This document shows, one piece after another, positions 7,923 through 14,922 of a stretch of DNA of 22,681 bases. A program made the translations under genes and the position numbers. The notes below the pieces were generated by a model. That model ran no database searches. It was not told the origin of the DNA and saw only the letters and a program-made list of their open reading frames with translations. Location of the stretch: the IMG/VR virus record IMGVR_UViG_3300030117_002313, positions 1 to 22,681 of that record, one strand, 5' to 3'. Source of the stretch: a virus. The number at the start of each line of letters is the position of its first letter. The stretch's first letter is position 1.

Positions 7923-8318
7923 TTATTCTCCCCATTTTTTTGTTTTCTTGCCGCCATCGTAATCAACTGCAAGATTTTCTTTTTTAAGCAAATCTGCAAC
8001 ATTTCCATGCTCGCAGAATACATCACCTAAAACTCTTCCATACTTATCAGTGCCATACGATCTTAATGTTATATCACCAACTAACCACTCTTTCAATTTA
8101 GCTTTTGCTAATAGACCAAGCTCTTTTTCTTTTTTGCGCTCAGGATATTTCTTAACATTTATCCTAGATTCAGGAGTGTCAATTTTGGCGATGCGTACGG
8201 CTTTGTTATGTAATTGCACTGAAAAGCCTAAGTCTATGGTCTCTAGACGAATGGTGTCGCCGTCCGTGACTGATTTTAATTTGCATTTATATACAAAAGC
8301 CTCAGGTGAATTACTCAT
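7923..8318 (-). CDS. Staphylococcal nuclease-like endonuclease
   Basis: This 131-aa protein is one complete SNase domain (thermonuclease family, Ca2+-dependent cleavage of DNA and RNA). All key positions are visible: Asp19 and Asp21 in TDGDTIR, Arg42 in VRIAKID, Asp47, Thr48 and Glu50 in IDTPES, and Arg95 in DKYGRVLGDV. There is no obvious signal peptide, so it probably acts in the cytoplasm or after lysis. Possible jobs are host DNA breakdown or trimming of released nucleic acid. It overlaps the upstream spanin stop by 8 nt and is followed 1 nt later by the endolysin, so it is embedded in the lysis cassette. Confidence 0.88.
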   Translation of the reverse strand: MSNSPEAFVYKCKLKSVTDGDTIRLETIDLGFSVQLHNKAVRIAKIDTPESRINVKKYPERKKEKELGLLAKAKLKEWLVGDITLRSYGTDKYGRVLGDVFCEHGNVADLLKKENLAVDYDGGKKTKKWGE

Positions 8319-8700
8319 TTACTTGTTCTTGATTAGTCGTAACTTTTCTATAATACACGACAACATCTTTTAATTCAGTTATGTATCTTTTAATCTCTTG
8401 CATGTTATAAGCCATAACCTCATAGTCTGGAACAGTCATTGCGAGAAATACGAGTTCGCCTTCTTGGTCTTCAATGACTTTAAACTGCTCTTCAAAGTTT
8501 TCAGGCGTTATTGTAAGCCATCTGACTTCTTTTAAATCTATTTCTCTAGGCATCACTGGTTGTACAATAGTCCTTTCCAATGGCTTCGCAGTTACTTCTA
8601 TCTGTTTAGTCGGTATTAGGCTGCAACTGCAAGCCATCATCAAGATCATCAACAGTGACGCTGATTTTCTCGATGTCCTCCATAATATGTTTTGTGCCAT
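8311..8700 (-). CDS. Outer-membrane spanin candidate (Rz1-like lipoprotein)
   Basis: This is a 129-aa protein. The N-terminus is basic followed by a hydrophobic core (SASLLMILMMACSCSL) with Cys24 and Cys26 at a lipobox-like boundary, so lipidation and outer-membrane anchoring are likely. The rest is polar with a segment VRWLTITPENFEEQ that I recall from small phage lipoproteins, and ends in a helix. Its start, preceded by AAGGAAGATAAATA, lies inside the preceding gene in another frame; the two genes share 95 nt. Such nested architecture with an N-terminally anchored coiled-coil partner is the hallmark of Rz/Rz1 spanins, which fuse inner and outer membranes in the last step of lysis. It is longer than classical Rz1, so the call rests mainly on architecture. 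Confidence 0.62.
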   Translation of the reverse strand: MAQNILWRTSRKSASLLMILMMACSCSLIPTKQIEVTAKPLERTIVQPVMPREIDLKEVRWLTITPENFEEQFKVIEDQEGELVFLAMTVPDYEVMAYNMQEIKRYITELKDVVVYYRKVTTNQEQVNE

Positions 8701-9001
8701 TATTTATCTTCCTTTGCATTTCTATTGGATCAGTGAGTATTTTAGCTGTTAATTGATAATTTTGTATGAATTGTGTATATCGGTTAAGTTCTCGTTGTGC
8801 TGCTTGACTTTTGAGAGTCATGTTCTGTAATTGCGTAGTTTGTATGGCGAAATCATTTTGTAGTGTGCTAATTGCTTCTTCTTGCGTTGCTATTGCTCCC
8901 TCTAAAGCTGCATTGTTAGCTTTGAGAGTATTGTTTTCGTTATAGAGCCAATAACTACCAAAACCTAAAACCAAAATAATGCCTATTAAAATTTGTTGCA
9001 T
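8606..9001 (-). CDS. Inner-membrane spanin candidate (Rz-like)
   Basis: This is a 131-aa protein. Residues 4-20 form one hydrophobic helix with a short N-terminus (MQQILIGIILVLGFGSYWLY), and residues 22-110 are an almost continuous coiled coil rich in Gln, Asn, Leu and Ala. The C-terminus is acidic. This is the layout of an i-spanin, anchored in the inner membrane with a periplasmic coiled coil that meets the o-spanin encoded in the overlapping frame. The start overlaps the stop of the previous gene in a TAATG junction and has GAGGATG upstream. It sits with nuclease and endolysin genes, supporting a lysis function. Confidence 0.68.
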   Translation of the reverse strand: MQQILIGIILVLGFGSYWLYNENNTLKANNAALEGAIATQEEAISTLQNDFAIQTTQLQNMTLKSQAAQRELNRYTQFIQNYQLTAKILTDPIEMQRKINNGTKHIMEDIEKISVTVDDLDDGLQLQPNTD

Positions 9002-9240
9002 TAAACATCCTCAATAATATAATTTAAGCCACTAGCACTTCTATACTCAACTATCTTGTTGTTCTGATCCCTAAATTTTAAGTGTTTTTCTTTTTGCACA
9101 ATTATTTTTTTTGTAATGTAGGACTTGTCATCTGAATCACCATATTCTTTATTAAAAGACACTGTAACTTTGTATCTGTTTGCAAACCAGTATTCATACC
9201 AAACAACCAGCTTTTTCCATATTTTTTTTAAACTGTCCAT
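9001..9240 (-). CDS. Small hypothetical phage protein
   Basis: This is a 79-aa soluble, basic and aromatic-rich protein with no membrane segment. An amphipathic N-terminal helix (SLKKIWKKLVVWYEYWF) is followed by a probable beta-rich part with YKVTVSF, EYGDSDDKSY and a C-terminal VEYRSASGLNYIIEDV. The C-terminal pattern looks familiar from small proteins in marine phage lysis regions, but I know no function. The start lies 13 nt inside the end of the cyclase gene and its stop overlaps the i-spanin start (TAATG), so it links the signalling genes to the lysis genes in one transcript. The helix could bind membranes peripherally. Confidence 0.65.
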   Translation of the reverse strand: MDSLKKIWKKLVVWYEYWFANRYKVTVSFNKEYGDSDDKSYITKKIIVQKEKHLKFRDQNNKIVEYRSASGLNYIIEDV

Positions 9241-10973
9241 ATAGCTAGCTTATGTCTCTTACCCTTTACCTTAATTGGTTTTAGTAATTTTAATACAATT
9301 TTACAATTTTTTGCAGTTCTGTAACCTATTAATATATCCCTGCCAACATCTTTGGTTGCTGACTCTAACCTTGCAGCAGTATTCACGGGATCTCCAATGG
9401 CAGAATAATCAAATCGAGTATCTGATCCCATATTACCTATTACCGCTTCTCCAGACTCTACACCAACACCAACAGCTACTGGAGTAGTAAGTGTTTTGTT
9501 AAGTTCATCAATGCCCTTTTGTATATCAATCGCAGCTTGAACTGCTTTGGTTTCGTGATCTTCACAATCTAAGGGCGCTCCAAAAATGAACATCCCTGCA
9601 TCGCCAATGAATTTGTCCGTCATTCCACCTAACTTTTGCACTGCGTTTACCTGCACAGTTAAAGTTTTATTCATTATGCTAGTCACCTCCTCTGGCGATA
9701 ACTCTTCACTTAATGAAGTGAAGCCGCGCAAATCGGTGAAAAGATAACTGCAATATTTTTTTTCTCCACCTAGTTTTAGTAAATCTGGATTTTTTTGTAG
9801 TTCTTTAATTTGTCGTGGATCAAGATAATGTTCAAATTGTTTTTTAATTTGTTGCCGTAATTTGTATTCTTTTCTAAACCGCAAATAGAAAATAACGCTA
9901 CCAATGATAAATTCTGATACCAAAGTCCATGAAAAATCCAATAAAATGCCATTTTTAATGCTAAAAACGCCTAAAACGCCCGTCAAGGCCATAAAAAAAA
10001 CACCGAAGGCTAACGCCTTGGTCATGCTCAGATAAGCGCATACAAGCGAAACTGTGAGCACGAAAATCGCAAAAATCAAAATTTCGGCAGCTAACGCCCA
10101 ATCTGGTATTTTTGGTGAGTCTTGAATCAAAATTGACTCAGCTAATGCTGCTTGAACCTTATGAGGACCAAGCAAACCAACAGGAGTTGCTACTTGCGGC
10201 ATGACGCCTGGTGCATCTACCGACACAAAAACAAATTTACCATCGACATTCATTTCATCTAATGTGGTTTCTGGTGTTTTTACCCAGCTAATCCATTTTC
10301 TACCTAAACGGTCAACATCAACAGGAGGTAAACCTTGCACGGTTATTTGTTGCATGCCATTTTCGTCGCCTTTAATAATATAAGTATCAGCACCTGCTAA
10401 AACTTTCAAAACCTCAGTGCCATAAGATGAGACGAAGCCATCTGGTGTTTGCATCAACAATGGCATGCGTCTTACAAGATTATCAACTTCGGAGGGAGCT
10501 GATGACAGACCTTGGGGGATTTGGAGGTAATCATGGCTGTTCGTGACAACTCCCTTAGCCATAATACCACTAATATTTTGACCAAGTAAAACAGTTCCGC
10601 TTGTTGGTGGATAAACTCCGTTGTCATACTCAAACATAGCTAAGACACTTGGACTATAACTAAGTGCTTCTAAAAAGACATCATCACCACCAAAACGATC
10701 TGGTTGTGGAAAAGATATAACCCAGCCTACACCGATAGCTCCTGCGTTCAGTAAGTCAACATGTATTTGTGCAAGTTCTTGTCTAGGAAATGGCCAACCA
10801 CCAGACTTAAATATATCCTCTTGTGTAATATTGAGAATTGCAAAGTTACCACTAGGATCGTATTTTTTAACAAAGGTATCAAAGGTTTGTAATTTCAAAA
10901 TTTGTAAAGGATATGCTTGAAAAAGCAAAGGTATTAACAGTATCAACAATACTGAAAATATTAGCTTTTTCAT
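9228..10973 (-). CDS. CHASE2-domain class III adenylate cyclase
   Basis: This 581-aa integral membrane receptor cyclase makes cAMP from ATP. An N-terminal hydrophobic helix (residues 4-19) is followed by a CHASE2-type extracytoplasmic sensor (about 25-285) with family-like segments SGGWPFPRQELAQ and a GA-rich helix before FPQPDR. Three membrane helices span about 292-316, 317-338 and 346-366. The cytoplasmic cyclase domain runs from about 405 to 581. Metal-binding Asp414 (LFTDLRGFT) and Asp458 (FIGDAGMF) are present. Lys454 and Asp522 match the ATP-selecting pair, and Asn531 and Arg535 (NTAAR) are the transition-state residues, so it should be active. The start overlaps the FecR gene by ATGA. 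A complete sensor cyclase is highly unusual in a phage late operon. Confidence 0.9.
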   Translation of the reverse strand: MKKLIFSVLLILLIPLLFQAYPLQILKLQTFDTFVKKYDPSGNFAILNITQEDIFKSGGWPFPRQELAQIHVDLLNAGAIGVGWVISFPQPDRFGGDDVFLEALSYSPSVLAMFEYDNGVYPPTSGTVLLGQNISGIMAKGVVTNSHDYLQIPQGLSSAPSEVDNLVRRMPLLMQTPDGFVSSYGTEVLKVLAGADTYIIKGDENGMQQITVQGLPPVDVDRLGRKWISWVKTPETTLDEMNVDGKFVFVSVDAPGVMPQVATPVGLLGPHKVQAALAESILIQDSPKIPDWALAAEILIFAIFVLTVSLVCAYLSMTKALAFGVFFMALTGVLGVFSIKNGILLDFSWTLVSEFIIGSVIFYLRFRKEYKLRQQIKKQFEHYLDPRQIKELQKNPDLLKLGGEKKYCSYLFTDLRGFTSLSEELSPEEVTSIMNKTLTVQVNAVQKLGGMTDKFIGDAGMFIFGAPLDCEDHETKAVQAAIDIQKGIDELNKTLTTPVAVGVGVESGEAVIGNMGSDTRFDYSAIGDPVNTAARLESATKDVGRDILIGYRTAKNCKIVLKLLKPIKVKGKRHKLAIWTV

Positions 10974-12091
10974 CCAGAGCTTTGTTTAATATTAATTACC
11001 GACGATGAGGAACCGTTTATCTGTACTGTTCTAGTTACACCATCTTGAATAAATATAACTGTATATGAATCATCGCCATTAATTAAAACTTGTGCGTTTT
11101 GATTTACCATTCGCATTAATTTTACCTGATTGCCTTGTATTATAGTAGTAATCTGAGTTTCCAGATCTTGACCTATTTTTGTACCAGCTATTTGTACGCC
11201 GCTTGCAAAATTTGTGAGAGTCTCCTCTTCATCCTCTACATCTAACTCATCTAATACATCTAGTAGGTTTTCAAAATAATCGGTTGCTAGGTAATCAATA
11301 TCTAGCTCTGAAAAAGACATGTCCTCTTCTTCTTCAAGAAAATCCTCTGCTAAAGCATCTATCTCAAGATCGGCAAAATCAAGATAATCTGATTGTTCGC
11401 TTTGTTGCACCTCTTCATTTATAGCTCCTTCTTTTGGCGGAGAAACAATTAACATGTTGTCAATAAAATTTAGATCTATGTCTAAAGTAACAGGTTTAGT
11501 TGGTGCTTTTTCATACATTGAGGTGGTGGTTGCTTGGTAGGGTTTGTTTAGTAAAGTTTGACCTGCTGCTGTTTGCACCAAAATCTCGCCACTAGCATTA
11601 CCAAACTCATCCGGTAACAAAATTATTAATGCTTTGCCTAAAAGATCTACGCTACAAACAAAATCTGTGCCTTGAACAAAAATTTGTGAAGTAGGAGTAG
11701 ATAGGGTGATATTTTTCTTACTTAACTTGTTTGCATTACCACTAATAAAACGAATAGTCCCACTAGCAAACTGTAAAGCCATTTTGGATTTATCTGGATT
11801 AGGGTTGAAAACATACTCATTTATTAAAAGATTGCTGTGTTCTGTAAGTCTAACAGTAGACTCATCAAGAAATGTAATGGCAATGCGGCCAGCAGAGGTT
11901 TCGACATTATCTAACGAGTTTATGTCAAAATCTAACTCAGCAGCAAAAGTCTCGTCTCTTACAACTCTGCCGTATCCTGTTAATTCAGTTATATCTCCAA
12001 TCGAATCAGCATGAAGTGGTGGTGCCACCATCATTTTGAATGACGCAAATATTAGAATTTGAAGTATTAGATATGATGGATAACCAGTCAC
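10970..12091 (-). CDS. Secreted FecR-domain protein
   Basis: This is a 373-aa protein from GTG 12091. Residues 1-28 look like a signal peptide (hydrophobic LILQILIFASF, then APPLHA before the probable cut). Residues about 60-160 match the FecR domain: a SAGRIAITFLDESTVRLTEHS segment equivalent, ALQFASGTIRF, then TPTSQIFVQGTDF. A strongly acidic region at about 230-295 and a beta-rich C-terminus (VLINGDDSYTVIFIQDG) follow. There is no cytoplasmic anti-sigma helix, so it is a periplasmic or surface FecR protein rather than a FecI regulator. It overlaps the curlin-like gene by 86 nt and the cyclase by 4 nt. I recall such FecR proteins beside CHASE2 cyclases in bacteria, so it may present a signal to the cyclase. 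The start has a weak ribosome site; an internal ATG at residue 20 would lose the signal peptide. Confidence 0.8.
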   Translation of the reverse strand: MTGYPSYLILQILIFASFKMMVAPPLHADSIGDITELTGYGRVVRDETFAAELDFDINSLDNVETSAGRIAITFLDESTVRLTEHSNLLINEYVFNPNPDKSKMALQFASGTIRFISGNANKLSKKNITLSTPTSQIFVQGTDFVCSVDLLGKALIILLPDEFGNASGEILVQTAAGQTLLNKPYQATTTSMYEKAPTKPVTLDIDLNFIDNMLIVSPPKEGAINEEVQQSEQSDYLDFADLEIDALAEDFLEEEEDMSFSELDIDYLATDYFENLLDVLDELDVEDEEETLTNFASGVQIAGTKIGQDLETQITTIIQGNQVKLMRMVNQNAQVLINGDDSYTVIFIQDGVTRTVQINGSSSSVINIKQSSG

Positions 12092-12731
12092 GAGCTAAAG
12101 TTGAAGATTGAGTTATGTCTAGTGTGTTATTGCTACCGTCAAGATCTAGATTAAAATAACCTGAATCTGATGCAGTTGTGCCAGAATAACCACTAGCGGT
12201 GAAATTAACCGTATTGGTACTGCCATTGATGTCCATGTAATTGACTGCATTTTCATAATCAATATCAAAGTCAAACACATTAGAATCACCAGTAATAATC
12301 CAGTCAAGATTAAGATATGACGAGTCAGCATTTTCTGCGATTTTAATATCTGCCTCATTGCTAGATCCTGTTACATCAATATTAAGATCTACATAATCAG
12401 CTGTTATCAAACCTGTTGAGTTCATTAACAAATCCCAAACATTGCTATCGCCATCATATTCAAAAAAACCAGTAAAATTATCACCATCAATTGCGTCGGA
12501 TCTAAATATGTTAGAAGAACCGATTTGATTGATGTCAAGTGTCATTGACACACCATCGAGGTCAAGTGCCGTCATCGAGGTCGTGGTAGCACTGGTGCCA
12601 CCGATAAGGTTTGAAGAGCCAAGCTGTTCTAAATCAATAGCAGCTGAGTTTCCAGATTGATCGACATAAATTTCGTTGTCAGCGATAACAGTTGTGCTCA
12701 ATAATAGTAAAAACAAGAGTTTATTCATCAT
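12006..12731 (-). CDS. Curlin-like repeat protein, putative export substrate of CsgG
   Basis: This is a 241-aa protein from ATG 12731, which follows a GGGA site; a longer frame upstream adds eight residues that hide the signal peptide. Residues 1-17 are a signal peptide (LLFLLLLSTTVIA). The mature part has irregular repeats carrying G-[SD]-[SNT]-N turns at residues 38, 71, 94, 122, 148, 170 and 199. The first copies keep the curlin Gln (YVDQSGNS, LEQLGSSN, INQIGSSN), while later ones replace it with Asp. Strand-turn repeats with Gly-Asn turns match curlin or CsgA-like amyloid subunits, although the repeats are longer (22-33 residues) and more acidic than those of E. coli. Two Cys lie near the C-terminus (Cys229, Cys241). 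The gene follows csgG with an 11-nt overlap, so it is the obvious cargo. Confidence 0.72.
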   Translation of the reverse strand: MMNKLLFLLLLSTTVIADNEIYVDQSGNSAAIDLEQLGSSNLIGGTSATTTSMTALDLDGVSMTLDINQIGSSNIFRSDAIDGDNFTGFFEYDGDSNVWDLLMNSTGLITADYVDLNIDVTGSSNEADIKIAENADSSYLNLDWIITGDSNVFDFDIDYENAVNYMDINGSTNTVNFTASGYSGTTASDSGYFNLDLDGSNNTLDITQSSTLARDWLSIISNTSNSNICVIQNDGGTTTSC

Positions 12732-13566
12732 AATATTCCCAAAAATTTCGTTCACGACCTTGTTTTACAATATCTACAATACCAATTTCAATGGCTGATT
12801 GCAAAGCGATGGACTTACTTTCATTCATGGCATTTCCAGTTTCAAATTCTAAAAGCTCGGTATCGTTTGCTATAAACCTAAATACATCACCTGATAAACC
12901 AACAGACAATATGGTTTTTGTGGTTAAGTTTTCTAATAAAATTTCGCCTGTGCTAACGGACACCACTCTTATAGAAACAACCACAGTGTCCTCTCTATAC
13001 TGTTTGCTCCCGCCCACACCAAGATAGCGAGCGCCAACACCACCTGTTAGTAAGTTTGTGTTGTAATCAACAATACCTCCTTCAATAATAAGTCCTGCAA
13101 ATAGTAACGGTAATTGCTCTGTTTCATCTTCAAACTTTTCACGCGTTGATCTAATTATTTGGCGTTCACGGCTGATGTGATCGATGCCCACGCGCTCGAC
13201 CACGCGAAAAAAGCCAGATTGTTTCAAAGCTCTAATAAGGTAAGTTTCAGGAGCTTGCGTCATAGCTGTACTGAAATTAGCATAGCCATCTACTGATTTT
13301 CTTTGTCCAGTAAAATCACCAAACTTGTACACAGCAACCACAGGGCGCACTTTTGGAGCTGGCAGGCTTTGTATTTCTTTCGTAATAGGCTTGTTGTTGT
13401 AAGCAGTTTTAGAGAAACATTGTGCTTTGCCAACAATAGATACGAGGTCTTTGTAGTCTCCTTCGGGGTTAGTTAAGCAGGGTGATATAAGTTTGATGTG
13501 CGAAACGCAGCTAGCCACCAAAACCAAAGTCGCCGATTGGAATAGTAATTTCAGTAGTCGTTCCAT
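12721..13566 (-). CDS. csgG: CsgG-type curli export channel lipoprotein
   Basis: This 281-aa protein is close to E. coli CsgG (277 aa). The lipobox VASC puts the lipidated residue at Cys20. CsgG landmarks occur in order: LPAPKVRPVVAVYKFGD (68-84) with the following TGQ, NFSTAMTQAP (97-106, holding the Asn-Phe of the constriction loop), a helix with RALKQSGFFRVVERVG, GGVGARYLGVGG matching the CsgG loop, VSVSTGEIL, and KTILSVGLSGDVFRF for the barrel. The Tyr of the E. coli constriction is not in the same register. An extra stretch of about 20 residues with Cys30 and Cys50 precedes LPAP, and the C-terminal tail is shorter. CsgG nonamers form an outer-membrane pore exporting unfolded curlins. The ATG lies 56 nt inside csgF and has no clear ribosome site. 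Confidence 0.95.
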   Translation of the reverse strand: MERLLKLLFQSATLVLVASCVSHIKLISPCLTNPEGDYKDLVSIVGKAQCFSKTAYNNKPITKEIQSLPAPKVRPVVAVYKFGDFTGQRKSVDGYANFSTAMTQAPETYLIRALKQSGFFRVVERVGIDHISRERQIIRSTREKFEDETEQLPLLFAGLIIEGGIVDYNTNLLTGGVGARYLGVGGSKQYREDTVVVSIRVVSVSTGEILLENLTTKTILSVGLSGDVFRFIANDTELLEFETGNAMNESKSIALQSAIEIGIVDIVKQGRERNFWEYYDE

Positions 13567-13975
13567 CTAAAGTATTAAAAATAGTTAGGGTGATGTAAGT
13601 CCCGTCGCTGGACCAACTAATTATATTATCGAACAAGGTAAAAGATCCTGATGTTTCCGGGTTTTCACCAAATAGCTGTTCTACGATCTGTCTGCTAATT
13701 TGTGCGAAGATGCGTGATTCTAAGTTTTTAGTAAATCTAGAAATTACTGAGTTCTCTTCGTCTCTTTTTCTTTGCTCTTCTAGAGCGCGCAGATCTGCTT
13801 GTAGTTGTTGTTTTCGCGAGAACTCCTGTTGCTCAATCGTAAGATAATGTGCAGAAGTGTTAATACCACTGAATGAGGGAGACTTAAATTGAAACTTTAT
13901 TTCATCAGCTTGTGCTTGCTCAACCATGCAAAAAGTAAACGCCAACATAAAAGATAATAAAAATCCTGCAAACAT
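13511..13975 (-). CDS. csgF: CsgF-type curli assembly factor
   Basis: This is a 154-aa protein from ATG 13975, chosen because an ACGAGG site lies upstream and the signal peptide then starts properly; a longer frame begins at 14014. Residues 1-23 are the signal peptide (ending EQAQA). The mature N-terminus DEIKFQFKSPSFSG closely follows E. coli CsgF, whose N-terminal segment plugs into the CsgG pore. A charged helix of about 45-78, absent or shorter in E. coli, is followed by RFTKNLESRIFAQISRQIVE and a beta-rich end (ITLTIFNTLDGTTTEITIP) that matches the CsgF C-terminal domain. CsgF is surface exposed and couples secretion to fibre nucleation. It overlaps csgG by 56 nt in another frame. The pairing confirms both assignments. 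Confidence 0.92.
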   Translation of the reverse strand: MFAGFLLSFMLAFTFCMVEQAQADEIKFQFKSPSFSGINTSAHYLTIEQQEFSRKQQLQADLRALEEQRKRDEENSVISRFTKNLESRIFAQISRQIVEQLFGENPETSGSFTLFDNIISWSSDGTYITLTIFNTLDGTTTEITIPIGDFGFGG

Positions 13976-13976
13976 G

Positions 13977-14237
13977 TTAGCCTCGTTTTTTGTTTTGTTT
14001 ATTTTTATTTTCATTTTTAAGTTTTACAACCGTGTCTACTTTTTCTTTTAATCGTATCATATCTTGATCTAAAAGTCGTAGCTGATCGGTAAGCCGTATT
14101 ATCGTCTTTTTCATCTCACCTATGGATGGATCTATTATATTAGTGATTGTCTGCCAAACAAAATAAACGAAGTAACCAAGTCCAATTACCATGACAGTGG
14201 GAAACCCAAATGTTTGAACAAAACTAACAATGTCCAT
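13977..14237 (-). CDS. Small membrane protein with coiled coil (holin-like candidate)
   Basis: This is an 86-aa protein. One membrane helix spans about residues 9-31 (FGFPTVMVIGLGYFVYFVWQ), followed by a helical segment at 40-70 that looks like a coiled coil, and a very basic Lys/Asn tail. This layout of one N-terminal helix and a charged coiled-coil tail resembles UviB/BhlA-like holin-associated phage proteins, though no strict motif proves it. The start overlaps the stop of the previous small membrane gene (TGATG), and csgF starts 2 nt after its own stop. It could form membrane lesions or anchor a complex involving the Csg proteins. Function is uncertain. Confidence 0.55.
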   Translation of the reverse strand: MDIVSFVQTFGFPTVMVIGLGYFVYFVWQTITNIIDPSIGEMKKTIIRLTDQLRLLDQDMIRLKEKVDTVVKLKNENKNKQNKKRG

Positions 14238-14533
14238 CAGTCACGCCTTGCATCTATTTTGCCGTCTTCAACAAAGTTTTCTGCTCTTGCTATGCGCTCA
14301 AGATCAGGCGGTATGTCAAGCGCACTTGACACCACTGTATCTATCCTAATGATATCATTATTCATTATAGAGGCTCTAGTTATAAGCATTTTAGTAATTC
14401 CTTGTATCGATTTAATATCCGCAACAAGATTGCCCATCAATTGTTTGATTACTAAAAATATAAAATAGGCCATGATAAGGCCGCTAGCTATGGGTAAGCC
14501 TAAGTCAGCTATTAAGCCGACAGCTTGGTTCAT
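14237..14533 (-). CDS. Small membrane protein
   Basis: This is a 98-aa protein with one membrane helix at about residues 12-33 (LPIASGLIMAYFIFLVIKQL) and a polar C-terminal part that is probably helical and cytoplasmic (ARAENFVEDGKIDARRD at the end). The organisation parallels the next gene, which has a similar LP/FP-leading membrane helix, so the two may be distant paralogues or partners. It is coupled on both sides: TAATG with the preceding gene and TGATG with the following one. A holin or antiholin pair is a reasonable idea given spanins and endolysin downstream, but it is not demonstrated. Confidence 0.55.
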   Translation of the reverse strand: MNQAVGLIADLGLPIASGLIMAYFIFLVIKQLMGNLVADIKSIQGITKMLITRASIMNNDIIRIDTVVSSALDIPPDLERIARAENFVEDGKIDARRD

Positions 14534-14922
14534 TATTCTTTGCCTTCGCCTTTAAAACTCTTAGATGCTCCTGATGTTCCAGCATAAAGACCAAACCAAG
14601 CAGCGCCAGCACCAACAATAATTGATATAAGACCAGACTGTTCAAATGTAGGACTCTCTAGTGCCATAAACCACATGGTTGAGTAATACAACAAAAAGAT
14701 ATACACACTCAAAAACGCTCTTGGGAAAATACGCCAGGAATCAACTGCTTGTGCTAAATGAATCCATTTTTGATGTGGATTGACATTGCTAACATCTTCT
14801 AGTTCTCTAATTTTATCTTTAAGATCTGAAATTTCACGCATCATGTCCATGAACTTATTGAGGTCCATTTCAACTTCGTTTCTATCCATATCTCCGCTAA
14901 ATTGTCCTTGATTCATATTCAT
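14533..14922 (-). CDS. Two-helix membrane protein, holin candidate
   Basis: This is a 129-aa protein from ATG 14922, chosen for its ATGA overlap with the previous gene; the longer frame merely copies that gene's DNA. Residues 1-50 are polar with a coiled-coil helix (MDMMREISDLKDKIRELED). Two membrane helices follow at about 67-88 (FPRAFLSVYIFLLYYSTMWF) and 97-114, separated by a short loop. The C-terminus is short and charged (KSFKGEGKE). Two closely spaced helices with a charged tail fit a holin, but the extended N-terminus is larger than usual. It lies among other tiny membrane genes ahead of the lysis enzymes, so it is the best holin candidate here. Confidence 0.6.
   Translation of the reverse strand: MNMNQGQFSGDMDRNEVEMDLNKFMDMMREISDLKDKIRELEDVSNVNPHQKWIHLAQAVDSWRIFPRAFLSVYIFLLYYSTMWFMALESPTFEQSGLISIIVGAGAAWFGLYAGTSGASKSFKGEGKE

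Noticed and set aside
7922-8026. Longer endolysin start adding about 35 residues
   Set aside because: The extension lies wholly inside the nuclease gene, while the internal ATG has a good ribosome site and matches the family start.
10970-12091. FecR protein as a FecI-type anti-sigma regulator
   Set aside because: There is no cytoplasmic anti-sigma N-terminus and no sigma factor nearby; a signal peptide is present instead.
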